42,889 nucleotides of DNA from Candidatus Kaiserbacteria bacterium (GTDB lineage Bacteria > Patescibacteriota > Minisyncoccia > Phycocordibacterales > UBA2100), in NCBI GenBank assembly GCA_027083345.1, contig JALWOZ010000029.1, positions 1 to 42,889 of the forward strand, read 5' to 3'. Below are positions 21,110 to 29,903 of the stretch, in pieces (positions within the stretch are counted from its first letter, which is position 1; every line of letters begins with the position of its first letter). The position numbers were made by a program, and so were the translations under genes. The notes under the pieces are model-generated. The model saw only the letters and a program-made list of their open reading frames with translations, had not been told where the DNA came from and did no database searches.

Positions 21110-22816
21110 ATGCGTAAAAGATTAATAATACGCATATGGATTATAATAGCGGGGCTAGTGTTGGTAATGTTATTATTATTAGCTCGTTTATATTTTTTGC
21201 AGATAGTTAACGTCAGTGCTTATAGACTAGAGGCCAGGCATCAGTATATCACCACTACTAATGGAGTATATGATCGTGGGAATATATTTATGCAGGATAA
21301 GAATGGTAACAAGATAGCAGCTGCCACTATGCGCTCTAAATTTGTTTTAGCTATAGATCCTAGTAAGATTAAAGATCCGGACAATATTTACAATAAATTA
21401 AATGGCATAGTTAGTATAGACAGAGATCTGTATAATAAAAGAGTGTCTAAAAAAGAGGACCCATATGAGGTTATATTAAAAGGAGTGAGTGAACTTGATG
21501 CAGATAAGATAAGAGATCTACATTTAAAAAATGTTATATTATCTAGTGAGAGAGAGCGATATTATCCCGGTGGCAAATTGGGGGCTCAAATACTTGGTTT
21601 TGTTGGTTTTGATGAAAATAATAATAAAGTTGGTAGATATGGACTAGAAAGGTATTATGAAGATGTTTTAGTAAGAGATTCTAGTAAGTTGTATGTTAAC
21701 TTTTTTGCGGAGTTATTTACTAATATTAGTGAGGTTATAAACAATGGAGATAAAGAAGGAGATATTGTATTAACTATTGATCCTGATTTACAAATATTTG
21801 TTGAGAAGGAGTTAGAGAATACAAAAAAGAAATGGCACAGCAAGATGACCTCTGCGATTGTTATGGATCCTAAAACAGGAGAGGTGTTGGCGATGGCAGT
21901 TAATCCTACATTTGACCTAAACAATTTTAGAGATACAAGGGGTGTGAGCTTTGCTAACCCTTTGGTGAGTGGTGTATATGAGATGGGTTCTATAGTTAAA
22001 GTGTTGACTATGGCTGTCGGTCTGGATACCGGTGTTATAAAAGAGGGCACAACTTATAATGATAAAGGGAGATTAGAGTTAAATGGATATACTATACATA
22101 ATTATGATAATAGAGGTAGAGGAGTAGTGCCTATGCAGGAGGTTCTTAGTCAGTCTCTTAATACAGGAGCGGCATTTATAGCCAGGAAGGTCGGACATAA
22201 AAAGATGCGAGAATATTTTATAGATAAATTACAATTAGGAGAGGAGACAGGTATAGATCTACCAGCAGAGACAGTAGGAATGGTAAAGAATTTAAAAAAT
22301 GAGAGAGAGTTGGCATTTGCCACTGCTAGTTTTGGGCAAGGAGTTGCCTTTACACCCATTGCCACTATACGAGCTTTGGGAGCTATAGCCAACGGTGGTT
22401 ATCTTGTACAACCTCATATAGTAAAGAGTATAGAATATAACACGGGGAGAAAGAAGACATTTGATTATAGTGATCAAAGAGTCCAGGTTTTTAAGAAAGA
22501 AACTAGCGATATTGTTGCCAAAATGTTGACAAAAGTTGTAGACGAGGTATTGGCAGGAGGTAAGTATAAAATGAAGAATTATTCATTAGGTATTAAGACT
22601 GGCACTGCACAGTTATCTACCGTTGGCGGTTATAGAGATGATGCATATTTGCATACCTTTATGGGCTATGGTCCATCGTATGATGCTAGGTTTATAATAT
22701 TGCTTATGAATCTAGAACCTAAAGGAGCTAAATATGCATCTCAAACATTAACAGATCCATTTGTGCACATATCTAGATTTCTTATCAATCATTTAGACAT
22801 ACCTCCTGACAGGTAG
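21110..22816 (+). CDS. ftsI: Class B penicillin-binding protein (FtsI/PBP3-type transpeptidase)
   Basis: 568 aa. Cross-links septal peptidoglycan. The N-terminal transmembrane anchor is at about 8-28, followed by a dimerisation/pedestal region and a transpeptidase domain. Catalytic motifs: SIVK (nucleophile near Ser294), SLN (near 348) and KTGT (near 497). The YYPGGKLGAQILGFVG segment and AFATASFGQG are typical of FtsI/SpoVD. It is the last gene of the mraZ cluster; murE, mraY, murD, ftsW and murC do not follow. Confidence 0.94.
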   Translation: MRKRLIIRIWIIIAGLVLVMLLLLARLYFLQIVNVSAYRLEARHQYITTTNGVYDRGNIFMQDKNGNKIAAATMRSKFVLAIDPSKIKDPDNIYNKLNGIVSIDRDLYNKRVSKKEDPYEVILKGVSELDADKIRDLHLKNVILSSERERYYPGGKLGAQILGFVGFDENNNKVGRYGLERYYEDVLVRDSSKLYVNFFAELFTNISEVINNGDKEGDIVLTIDPDLQIFVEKELENTKKKWHSKMTSAIVMDPKTGEVLAMAVNPTFDLNNFRDTRGVSFANPLVSGVYEMGSIVKVLTMAVGLDTGVIKEGTTYNDKGRLELNGYTIHNYDNRGRGVVPMQEVLSQSLNTGAAFIARKVGHKKMREYFIDKLQLGEETGIDLPAETVGMVKNLKNERELAFATASFGQGVAFTPIATIRALGAIANGGYLVQPHIVKSIEYNTGRKKTFDYSDQRVQVFKKETSDIVAKMLTKVVDEVLAGGKYKMKNYSLGIKTGTAQLSTVGGYRDDAYLHTFMGYGPSYDARFIILLMNLEPKGAKYASQTLTDPFVHISRFLINHLDIPPDR

Positions 22817-22833
22817 TTTAAACAATATACTTT

Positions 22834-22842
22834 TGCTATACT
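22834..22842 (+). promoter_or_regulatory. Extended -10 of the helicase-nuclease gene (leaderless)
   Basis: TGC followed by TATACT ends 7 nt before the ATG at 22850. Confidence 0.6.
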
Positions 22843-22849
22843 TAAGTTA

Positions 22850-25800
22850 ATGACTAAGATTACACTAGAGTTTAGTAAGCTCTACAAGATGCTGAATAAT
22901 GCGCAGAGGGAGGCGGTGGATACTGTGGAGGGCTCTGTAATGGTGGTGGCTGGACCAGGCACCGGTAAAACACAGATACTGACCCTGCGTATTGCTAATA
23001 TACTTAAGGAGACAGATACCAATGCAGACAACATTCTTGCATTAACCTTTACGGAGGCAGGCGTCTCTGCTATGCGTAAGCGTTTAGTGGAGATAATAGG
23101 GCAAGAGGGTTATAAGGTTGTTATAAATACATATCATAGTTTTTGTAATGATGTTATACAATTTTACCCAAATGAGTTTGAGCGCATTATAGGTTCTGAG
23201 CCGATTACAGATATAGAGCAAGTAATCCTTTTAAGAGATATTATAAATGAACTTGATCTAAAGCATCTTAAACCTTTTAGTAATAATTATTATTTTTTAA
23301 CTCCAATTAGAGGTAAGATAGGAGAGCTTAAAAGAGAGGGAATATCACCAAAACAATTATTAAATAGCTTAGCGGAGCAAGAGCAATCTGTGGGTTTAGC
23401 TGACGATCTGTACCATGTTAGTGGAGCACACAAAGGGAAGATGAAAGGCAAATATCAAGACGAACTCAAAAGGGTTGAGAAGGGGCGTGAGCTCGCTTGT
23501 ATATATGAGCTTTACGAGGAGTACTTAAGAGAGAAGAAGCTATATGATTATGAGGATATGATACTTGAGGTGGTGCATGCTATGGAGCAGAATAAGGCTC
23601 TGTTGATGCGTTTACAAGAGCAGTATCAATATATACTTGCAGACGAGCATCAAGATGCAAATGGTGCTCAGAATAAGATTTTAGAGTTATTATCTAATTA
23701 TTATGATAATCCGAATTTATTTATAGTTGGAGACGAAAAGCAGGCTATTTTTCGTTTTCAAGGTGCATCACTTGAGAACTTTAATTATTTTAAAGAGTTA
23801 TATCCTAATGCTAAGCTTATTACCCTAGAGAGTAACTATAGATCCGGGCAAGAACTTTTAGACGCTGCGCATAATTTAATGGAGGGGAATACTTTGTATA
23901 ATGCCCCTTTAAAAGCTGATGGTAATATTAATAAAAGTGTCGTTGAACTTAGAGAGTTTACTCTAGATGAATATGAGTTGTTTTGGGTTGCTAAAGACAT
24001 AAGAGAGACAATAGATCATGGAGTAGAGCCGAGCGAGATAGCCGTATTGTATCGGAATAATACTGACTCTGAGTTAATAAGTCAGTATTTAGAGAAAGAG
24101 AATATACCGTATCGTATAGAAAGTAATCAAAATGTATTGACAGATCAGGATATGCGTAAATTACTTATAGTTTTATATGCAGTGGCAGAGTTTGGAAGTT
24201 CTACACGCCTTGTGCCGGCCATGCACTTGTCTTTTTTAGGTCTCTCTCCCACTAATGCTTATAGATTATTGCGCTATGCTAGGCGAGAGAGACTAAATGT
24301 GTTTGACATACTCACAAATAAAAGTTTAATAAAGAAGGCACAGGCAGATGTTAAAGAGACTATAGAGTTTATGTCTAAGCTAGAAGACTTGGCTAATAAA
24401 GCTCAAGATGAGAGTGTGTCTATATTTTTTAATACTTTAGTTAGGGATTCAGGTTTCTTAACCTACATACTTAATTCTAAAAGAGCAGGAGAATTGATAG
24501 AAAAGTTGCGAACTTTAACCAATCTTATTACAAGTTTGTCTGTGAGAGAGTCTGACTATACACTCTCAGCTTTAGTAGAGCATTTAAAATTATTGGAGGA
24601 GTATAATATACCGATTAAAAAGAGTGGTAGTATAGCACCTAAAGGTATGGTGCGTCTTATGACAGCTCATAAGAGCAAAGGGCTCGAATTTGATTATGTT
24701 TATATAATTGGGGTACGAGATAAACATTGGGGTAATAAGCGTAATCTAGATTCTTTTAAATTGCCTGGTTTGGGTATAGTCAAAGGTGATAACGATGACG
24801 AGAGAAGATTATTTTATGTTGCTTTAACACGTGCACGCACACAGGTAAATATTAGTTATGCGGTAGAGAGCGAGAGTGGTGGGGTGCAGTTGCCTAGCAT
24901 ATTTATAGATGAGATAAGTTCTGAATTGTATAAACAAATAAGTACTAAAAAATTTGAGTCTAGCATTAAACCAAGTGAGTATTTTAAGGCACTCAATCCT
25001 TCTGAGAGTCTAGTGCAAGATAAAGAATTCCTTAATGGTTTATTTATAGATTTTGGGTTATCTGTTACTGCTCTTAATAATTATTTGTCTTGTCCTTGGC
25101 AATATTTTTATCGTAATTTGGTGCGCATTCCTGAGCCTCCAAGTAAACATTTAGCATTCGGTAATGCTGTGCACGGTGCTTTGCAGTATTATTTTGAACA
25201 TTCAACTAAACAAAAACAATTAACTTTAAATAAGTTACTAAAAGAATTTGATAGAGTATTAAATAAACAACCACTGACAAGTAGAGAATTCATAGAATCT
25301 TTGGGAAAAGGGAGGGAGGCCTTAACAGCGTGGTTAAGATTTTATAAAGGTACTTTTAATTTTCAAACAAAGAATGAGCTTGATCTTAAAGTATATTTAC
25401 CAGGTGAGCTTACTGCATCATCTAAAGTATTATTAAGAGGTAAATTAGACAAATTAGAATTAGGAGACAGTGAAAATGATGATGTGGTTGTGGTAGATTA
25501 TAAAACAGGTAAGCCAAAGAGTCGTAATGAGATATTGGGTAAAACAAATAATAGTAATGGGGAATATTATAGACAACTTGTATTTTATAAGTTAATGCTA
25601 GAGTTACATAATAATCAAGTAAAGGAGTCTGGCAAAGGAAGGGTGTATAATATGAAAGAGGGAGTTATAGATTTTATCCAACCAGACCCAAAGAGTGGTA
25701 AGTTGCGTAAAGAGAGTTTTATCATAGAACAAAGTGAGGTAGAAGATCTCAAAGAGGAGATAAACAAAGTAAGCAATGAGATATTAAACTTAGATTTTTG

Positions 25801-25870
25801 GAATAATCGTTGCAATGATTATAAAAAGGGTAAGTGCAAATATTGTGAGTTAAGAGACTTAATGCGATAA
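22850..25870 (+). CDS. UvrD-like superfamily 1 helicase fused to an AddB/RecB-type nuclease
   Basis: 1006 aa. N-terminal SF1A helicase: Walker A GPGTGKT (35-41), motif II ADEHQD, GDEKQAIFRFQGA, TAHKSKGLEFDYVYIIG and RRLFYVALTRAR. The C-terminal third (about 735-1006) is a PD-(D/E)XK nuclease with VVDYKTGKP. It has one cysteine in LSCPWQYFYRNL and three in CNDYKKGKCKYC, the layout of an AddB-type iron-sulfur nuclease. The chain therefore resembles a one-protein version of AddAB-like end processing for recombination. No separate addA/addB or recBCD is in the window. Confidence 0.88.
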   Translation: MTKITLEFSKLYKMLNNAQREAVDTVEGSVMVVAGPGTGKTQILTLRIANILKETDTNADNILALTFTEAGVSAMRKRLVEIIGQEGYKVVINTYHSFCNDVIQFYPNEFERIIGSEPITDIEQVILLRDIINELDLKHLKPFSNNYYFLTPIRGKIGELKREGISPKQLLNSLAEQEQSVGLADDLYHVSGAHKGKMKGKYQDELKRVEKGRELACIYELYEEYLREKKLYDYEDMILEVVHAMEQNKALLMRLQEQYQYILADEHQDANGAQNKILELLSNYYDNPNLFIVGDEKQAIFRFQGASLENFNYFKELYPNAKLITLESNYRSGQELLDAAHNLMEGNTLYNAPLKADGNINKSVVELREFTLDEYELFWVAKDIRETIDHGVEPSEIAVLYRNNTDSELISQYLEKENIPYRIESNQNVLTDQDMRKLLIVLYAVAEFGSSTRLVPAMHLSFLGLSPTNAYRLLRYARRERLNVFDILTNKSLIKKAQADVKETIEFMSKLEDLANKAQDESVSIFFNTLVRDSGFLTYILNSKRAGELIEKLRTLTNLITSLSVRESDYTLSALVEHLKLLEEYNIPIKKSGSIAPKGMVRLMTAHKSKGLEFDYVYIIGVRDKHWGNKRNLDSFKLPGLGIVKGDNDDERRLFYVALTRARTQVNISYAVESESGGVQLPSIFIDEISSELYKQISTKKFESSIKPSEYFKALNPSESLVQDKEFLNGLFIDFGLSVTALNNYLSCPWQYFYRNLVRIPEPPSKHLAFGNAVHGALQYYFEHSTKQKQLTLNKLLKEFDRVLNKQPLTSREFIESLGKGREALTAWLRFYKGTFNFQTKNELDLKVYLPGELTASSKVLLRGKLDKLELGDSENDDVVVVDYKTGKPKSRNEILGKTNNSNGEYYRQLVFYKLMLELHNNQVKESGKGRVYNMKEGVIDFIQPDPKSGKLRKESFIIEQSEVEDLKEEINKVSNEILNLDFWNNRCNDYKKGKCKYCELRDLMR

Positions 25871-25881
25871 TTACGGAGTTG

Positions 25882-25890
25882 TGTTAAAAT
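25882..25890 (+). promoter_or_regulatory. Extended -10 of tyrS (leaderless)
   Basis: TGT followed by TAAAAT ends 7 nt before the tyrS ATG. No T-box leader is seen. Confidence 0.6.
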
Positions 25891-25897
25891 TGGCTTT

Positions 25898-27136
25898 ATG
25901 AAGTTATCAGAAGAGTTGAAGGCGCGTGGGTTTATTAACCAATTTTCCGGTGAGAGTCTTGAGAAGATTCTTGATGGCGAGAAACGGACATTTTACTTGG
26001 GTGTAGACCCAACTGCCGATTCTATACATATAGGTAACCTTACTGTGTATATGTTGATGCGTCATGTAGCTGATGCTGGTCATAAGGTGATATTGCTTGT
26101 TGGGGGTGGCACAGCATTACTTGGCGACCCTAAGGAGACGACTGAGAGAGATCTCTCTGATGAAGAGCAAGTAACTCAAAGAGCAGAAAAGTTGTGCAAG
26201 CAGGTGTCTGGTTTGTTGGGTACTGATGTACAGATAGTGAATAATGCAGACTGGCTGAAGGGCCTTGGGCTTGTAGACTTCATGAGAGAGATAGGTAAGC
26301 TCCTTACGGTAAACCAAATGATAAAGAAGGAGATAATAGCCAAACGCCTTAAAGATGAAAGCCCTATCTCTTACACAGAGTTTGCTTATGCACCTATGCA
26401 AGGGTATGACTTCTTACATCTATTTGAGAATCATAATTGTACAGTGCAGGTAGGTGGTTCAGACCAATGGGGTAATATGATGACAGGTGTTGAGATTATA
26501 AAAAAGAAGGTTGGTGGAGAGGCCTTTGTGCTCACGGCTCCGCTTATAGTAGACAGTGCAACGGGTAGGAAGTTTGGCAAGAGTGAAGGTAATGCCGTAT
26601 GGTTAGACCCTAAGATGACATCTCCGTATGCCTTTTACCAGTTTTGGCTAAATATCTCTGATGAGGATGTGGATGATAGACTTAAGATATACACATTGTT
26701 AAGCCTAGAGGAGATAAGCACGCTCATGAGAGAGATGCAAGAGACTCCGCAAGAGCGTGCTGCACAGAAAGCTCTTGCATATGAAGTTACCAAGTTTGTG
26801 CATGGTGAGGATGTTGCAGAGTCTGCTAGGAGTGTCTCAGAGGTACTCTTTGGTGGTAAGGAACTCTCAGAACTCTCTGGTGCTGAGTTAGAGATGCTTA
26901 AGACCGAGGCCCCAACACATAAGATTAACAATGGAGACAAGCTGGTAGATGTACTTACTAACAGTGGGCTCCTAAGCTCTAAGACGGAGGCGCGTGGTAT
27001 GATAGAGCAGGGTGCTGTGAGTATCAGTGGAGTGAAGATTAAAGATGTAGACTTTGACATAGATGAGCAAGACTTAGAGCAGGGTATAGCGATATTGAGG
27101 AAAGGTAAAAAGCAGTTGAAGGTGCTTGTACTATAG
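25898..27136 (+). CDS. tyrS: Tyrosyl-tRNA synthetase
   Basis: 412 aa. Class I enzyme charging tRNA-Tyr. HIGN (44-47) is the first signature and KFGKSEG (near 226-232) the second. GSDQWGNMMTGVEII is typical of bacterial TyrRS. A C-terminal S4 RNA-binding domain (about 345-405, KTEARGMIEQGAVSISG) contacts the tRNA. It starts 27 bp after the helicase-nuclease gene but has its own leaderless promoter. Confidence 0.96.
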   Translation: MKLSEELKARGFINQFSGESLEKILDGEKRTFYLGVDPTADSIHIGNLTVYMLMRHVADAGHKVILLVGGGTALLGDPKETTERDLSDEEQVTQRAEKLCKQVSGLLGTDVQIVNNADWLKGLGLVDFMREIGKLLTVNQMIKKEIIAKRLKDESPISYTEFAYAPMQGYDFLHLFENHNCTVQVGGSDQWGNMMTGVEIIKKKVGGEAFVLTAPLIVDSATGRKFGKSEGNAVWLDPKMTSPYAFYQFWLNISDEDVDDRLKIYTLLSLEEISTLMREMQETPQERAAQKALAYEVTKFVHGEDVAESARSVSEVLFGGKELSELSGAELEMLKTEAPTHKINNGDKLVDVLTNSGLLSSKTEARGMIEQGAVSISGVKIKDVDFDIDEQDLEQGIAILRKGKKQLKVLVL

Positions 27137-27168
27137 TTGTTGTGCTAAAAGTTAATATAATTATTAAA

Positions 27169-27233
27169 TGAGGTACACGATATTTTGCCTGCGAATAAAA
27201 TTCGCCGTTTTCTTTGAGCTTAACGAGACCTCA
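27169..27233 (+). terminator. Hairpin region after tyrS, possible terminator
   Basis: The inner stem GCGAAT/ATTCGC (27191-27196/27200-27205) is followed by CGTTTTCTTT, a modest terminator. Outer arms TGAGGT/ACCTCA (27169-27174/27228-27233) could close the whole region. No CIRCE-type heat-shock operator was found before dnaJ. Confidence 0.45.
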
Positions 27234-27287
27234 GTCCGACAGCATCATTGAACAATTATGTTATTTTTTGCAATGTAGCGTTCTTAT

Positions 27288-27296
27288 TGATACAAT
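27288..27296 (+). promoter_or_regulatory. Possible extended -10 of dnaJ
   Basis: TGA followed by TACAAT. The start would be near 27303 with a leader of about 16 nt, so this gene would not be strictly leaderless. Confidence 0.4.
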
Positions 27297-27318
27297 AATT
27301 CAACTAAATTAAATACTA

Positions 27319-28167
27319 ATGGGTAAAGATTATTACAAAATACTTGGGGTAGAGCGTGGCGCGTCTGAGGCAGAAATTAAGAAGGCCTTTAGAAAGCTTG
27401 CGCATAAGTACCATCCAGACAAAAATGGTGGAAATGAGAAGAAGTTTAAAGAGATATCAGAGGCATATGCAACCTTAGGAGACAAGAAGAAGCGTCAGCA
27501 ATATGATATTACAGGAGGAGCAAGTGCTGGAGGTTTTGGTAATAGTAATGGTTTTGGTGGTTTTGATTTTTCTGATTTTGCTAGGCAGTCTGGTGGCTTT
27601 GGTGGAGCTGGTACACAAGGATTTGAATTTGATCTTGGTGATATATTTGGGGGGATGGGAGGTTTTAGTAGAGAGAAGCGAGGTAGAGATATACAAATGG
27701 ACTTAAACATTACGCTTTCAGAGGCTATATTAGGGGTAGACAAGACTATTGCTATTAACAAAGACAGTGAGTGTAAGGCCTGTCAAGGCACAGGAGCAAA
27801 AGGTGGCGACACTGCAAAGTGTGGCAAGTGTCATGGAGAGGGTAGTATAAAACAGGTAAGACGTACTCCATTTGGTACCATTAATATGCAAGAGCCGTGT
27901 CCAAATTGTGAGGGCTTAGGAGAGGTACCTAAGGAGAAGTGTAAAGAATGTGCAGGTAAAGGCTCATATAAGCAATCTACGGAGATTGAAGTTAAGATAC
28001 CTGCAGGTATACAAAGTGGGCAAGGGGTGCAGATACATGGAGCAGGAGAGCCTAGCAAGGGTGGTACGCCGGGAGACTTGATAGTGCGTGTGCATATAGA
28101 TGTACCAAGCAGACTTAATAAAAAGCAAAAAGAGGCCATAGAGAATCTTAAAAAGGTAGGTTTATAA
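27319..28167 (+). CDS. dnaJ: DnaJ co-chaperone with a shortened C-terminus
   Basis: 282 aa against about 375. The J domain (1-62) with intact HPD stimulates DnaK ATPase. A Gly/Phe-rich linker (about 64-112) follows. The zinc domain has four CxxCxGxG-type repeats ([32 protein letters not shown]). C-terminal domain I ends at GDLIVRVHI and passes directly to [17 protein letters not shown], the segment that normally follows C-terminal domain II. Domain II, about 75-90 residues, is therefore missing. No dnaK or grpE is nearby. Confidence 0.93.
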   Translation: MGKDYYKILGVERGASEAEIKKAFRKLAHKYHPDKNGGNEKKFKEISEAYATLGDKKKRQQYDITGGASAGGFGNSNGFGGFDFSDFARQSGGFGGAGTQGFEFDLGDIFGGMGGFSREKRGRDIQMDLNITLSEAILGVDKTIAINKDSECKACQGTGAKGGDTAKCGKCHGEGSIKQVRRTPFGTINMQEPCPNCEGLGEVPKEKCKECAGKGSYKQSTEIEVKIPAGIQSGQGVQIHGAGEPSKGGTPGDLIVRVHIDVPSRLNKKQKEAIENLKKVGL

Positions 28168-28183
28168 TATTAAGTATATTACG

Positions 28184-28192
28184 TGTTATAAT
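28184..28192 (+). promoter_or_regulatory. Extended -10 upstream of the MBL-fold gene
   Basis: TGT followed by TATAAT ends 19 nt before the ATG at 28212, predicting a leader of about 13 nt. Confidence 0.45.
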
Positions 28193-28211
28193 AAGTTTAA
28201 ATATATAGATT

Positions 28212-28835
28212 ATGATAATTACATACCATAATGGTGGATTCATAAAGCTTACAAGTGGTGATATCACCATAGCTATGAACCCTATAAGCAAGAGTTCCAA
28301 GATGAAGGAAGTTAAGTTTGGTGCAGATCTGGCATTTATCTCAGTGGATCATATTGACTGTAATGGGTCTACTTCTGTAACTCGTAGTGGTAGGGAATTG
28401 TATGTTATAGATGGACCCGGAGAGTATGAGGTTGCTGGAGTATTTGCTAAAGGAGTTGCTACTAATACAGAATATGGTGGAGAAAGAAAGATAAATACCG
28501 TGTACTCACTACATGTAGAGGATGTGCATATTGTTAATTTGGGAACTATTAAAGATGAGAAGCTCTCTGGTAAAATTCTAGATGGTATAGATGATATAGA
28601 TATACTATTCGTACCTATTGAGGGGGAGGGGACTGTAGAGCCTGCAGTGGCAAATAAGCTTGCAAACAGTCTAGAGGCAAAGATAGTGATACCCACTTTT
28701 TATAATGAAGAGACCCTAACTAACTTTTTAAAAGAGACAGGAGCAGAGACCTTAAAATCCGTAGAGAAATTAGCAATAAAGAAGAAAGATGTAGTTGAAA
28801 AGTCAGGAGACGTGGTTGTACTTGAGGTTGTGTAA
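28212..28835 (+). CDS. MBL-fold (UlaG-like) protein with degenerate metal site
   Basis: 207 aa. The pattern of strands (MIITYHNGGFIKLTSGDITIAMNP, then AFISVDHIDCNGS, then YVIDGPGEYEV) follows the metallo-beta-lactamase fold of UlaG-like proteins. The usual zinc motif HxHxDH is reduced to a single His-Ile-Asp in SVDHIDCNG, so hydrolase activity is doubtful. The role is unknown. The next gene, a methyltransferase, begins 4 nt after its stop, so the two are probably co-transcribed. Confidence 0.72.
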   Translation: MIITYHNGGFIKLTSGDITIAMNPISKSSKMKEVKFGADLAFISVDHIDCNGSTSVTRSGRELYVIDGPGEYEVAGVFAKGVATNTEYGGERKINTVYSLHVEDVHIVNLGTIKDEKLSGKILDGIDDIDILFVPIEGEGTVEPAVANKLANSLEAKIVIPTFYNEETLTNFLKETGAETLKSVEKLAIKKKDVVEKSGDVVVLEVV

Positions 28836-28839
28836 TTAT

Positions 28840-29568
28840 ATGAGATATAGAAAGGTTAATAAGAAGTTCTGGGATAGAGAGTATACTAAAAACAATTTTA
28901 CAACCAACTTAGCTGTGTCTACAAAACCTAGTGGCGATTTAGTGAAGTTTTTACATTGGTTGGATAAGCAACAAAATAAGCAGGTCGTGGAGGGTTCTCT
29001 AGGGGCTGGTAGTAGAGTGTATGACATAGGTTGTGGCAATGGGCGGAATCTTATATACCTTGCAAAGGAGTTTAATATGGTTGGCGGAGGTTTTGACATC
29101 TCTGAAGAAGCTATAGACTTAGCACAAAAGATGGCCAAGGAGAATGGTATTGAACTAGGCTTTAGTGTTAAGAGTATGGACGGCACTATAGATATGCTAG
29201 AGAATAGTGTAGATCTGGTGCTTGATATGATGGCAAGCCATTTCTTAAACGCAAAGCAGAGGCAGAAGCAGCTTTTGGAGATTGTACGTGTACTTAAGCC
29301 TGGCGGGTGGCTCTTTTATAAAACATTTTTACTTGATGAAGATAGAAACGCAAAGAAGTTATTGCGTGAGCACCCAGCCGGAGAGGATAATACGTATATA
29401 CACCCCAAGATGAATGTGGCAGAGCACGTCAGTACTGAGCGTGAGGTTAGGGAGTTGTATAGTAAGCACTTTACACTACATAAGGTGTTGAAGTCGCACA
29501 ATCATCTTAAAAATGGTAGAGCGAACAAAAGACGGAGTATCTCCGTCTATGCTCAAAAATTAGAGTAG
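28840..29568 (+). CDS. Class I SAM-dependent methyltransferase
   Basis: 242 aa from ATG 28840; a TTG 45 nt upstream is less likely because it lies inside the previous gene. Motif I VYDIGCGNGRNLIYLA binds SAM. Motif II is GGGFDISEEAIDLA, and the post-motif segment VLKPGGWLFYKTFL is typical. The substrate cannot be told. The last residues are encoded across a short DNA palindrome (29530-29548). A terminator follows. Confidence 0.85.
   Translation: MRYRKVNKKFWDREYTKNNFTTNLAVSTKPSGDLVKFLHWLDKQQNKQVVEGSLGAGSRVYDIGCGNGRNLIYLAKEFNMVGGGFDISEEAIDLAQKMAKENGIELGFSVKSMDGTIDMLENSVDLVLDMMASHFLNAKQRQKQLLEIVRVLKPGGWLFYKTFLLDEDRNAKKLLREHPAGEDNTYIHPKMNVAEHVSTEREVRELYSKHFTLHKVLKSHNHLKNGRANKRRSISVYAQKLE
29530..29548 (+). 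repeat. Short palindrome in the 3' end of the methyltransferase gene
   Basis: Eight-base arms (AGACGGAG/CTCCGTCT) with a 3-nt loop, in frame, encoding part of RRSISVYAQ about 7 codons before the stop. A full terminator hairpin follows 26 bp later. Confidence 0.6.
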
Positions 29569-29573
29569 GGCAC

Positions 29574-29601
29574 AAAGACAGAGTAATTATTCTGTCTTTT
29601 T
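29574..29601 (+). terminator. Terminator between the methyltransferase gene and rpmA
   Basis: AAAGACAGA (29574-29582) pairs with TCTGTCTTT (29591-29599), ending in TTTTT. It lies between convergent genes and may also serve rpmA on the other strand, though the T run there is short. Confidence 0.75.
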
Positions 29602-29606
29602 AGTGT

Positions 29607-29885
29607 TTACACAGCAACAATCTCAACTTTGCGTTTGCGGACTGTCTTGCCCGTGAAGTTGGTTTTGCGCACATTAGTGAATTTGACAACACCACTTTTA
29701 AGAGCATATAGAGTGTGGTCCTTACCTGTACCTACATTCTCTCCAGGTAGTATTTTAGTACCTCTTTGGCGTACAATAATTTCACCTTCTTTAGCTTTTT
29801 GTCCATCTGCTAACTTAAGTCCCAAATATTGAGCATTTGAGTCTCTTAAGTTTTTTGCTGATCCACCTGCTTTTTTATGTGCCAT
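29607..29885 (-). CDS. rpmA: 50S ribosomal protein L27
   Basis: 92 aa. Its N-terminal tail reaches the peptidyl-transferase centre. It begins directly MAHKKAGGS with no cleavable extension of the Firmicutes type. The [21 protein letters not shown] and [24 protein letters not shown] segments are standard. rplU (L21), its usual partner, is not adjacent. It is divergent from the Ada-domain gene with 18 bp between the two start codons. Confidence 0.97.
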   Translation of the reverse strand: MAHKKAGGSAKNLRDSNAQYLGLKLADGQKAKEGEIIVRQRGTKILPGENVGTGKDHTLYALKSGVVKFTNVRKTNFTGKTVRKRKVEIVAV

Positions 29886-29887
29886 AA

Positions 29888-29896
29888 TGTTATAAT
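29888..29896 (+). promoter_or_regulatory. Extended -10 of the Ada-domain gene (leaderless)
   Basis: TGT followed by TATAAT ends 7 nt before the ATG at 29904. It fills half of the 18-bp gap shared with divergent rpmA, whose own -10 must lie in the same bases or inside this gene. Confidence 0.6.
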
Positions 29897-29903
29897 GTAG
29901 TTA

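Noticed and set aside
27137-27318. CIRCE heat-shock operator before dnaJ
   Set aside because: No TTAGCACTC-N9-GAGTGCTAA-like inverted repeat; only terminator-type hairpins are present.
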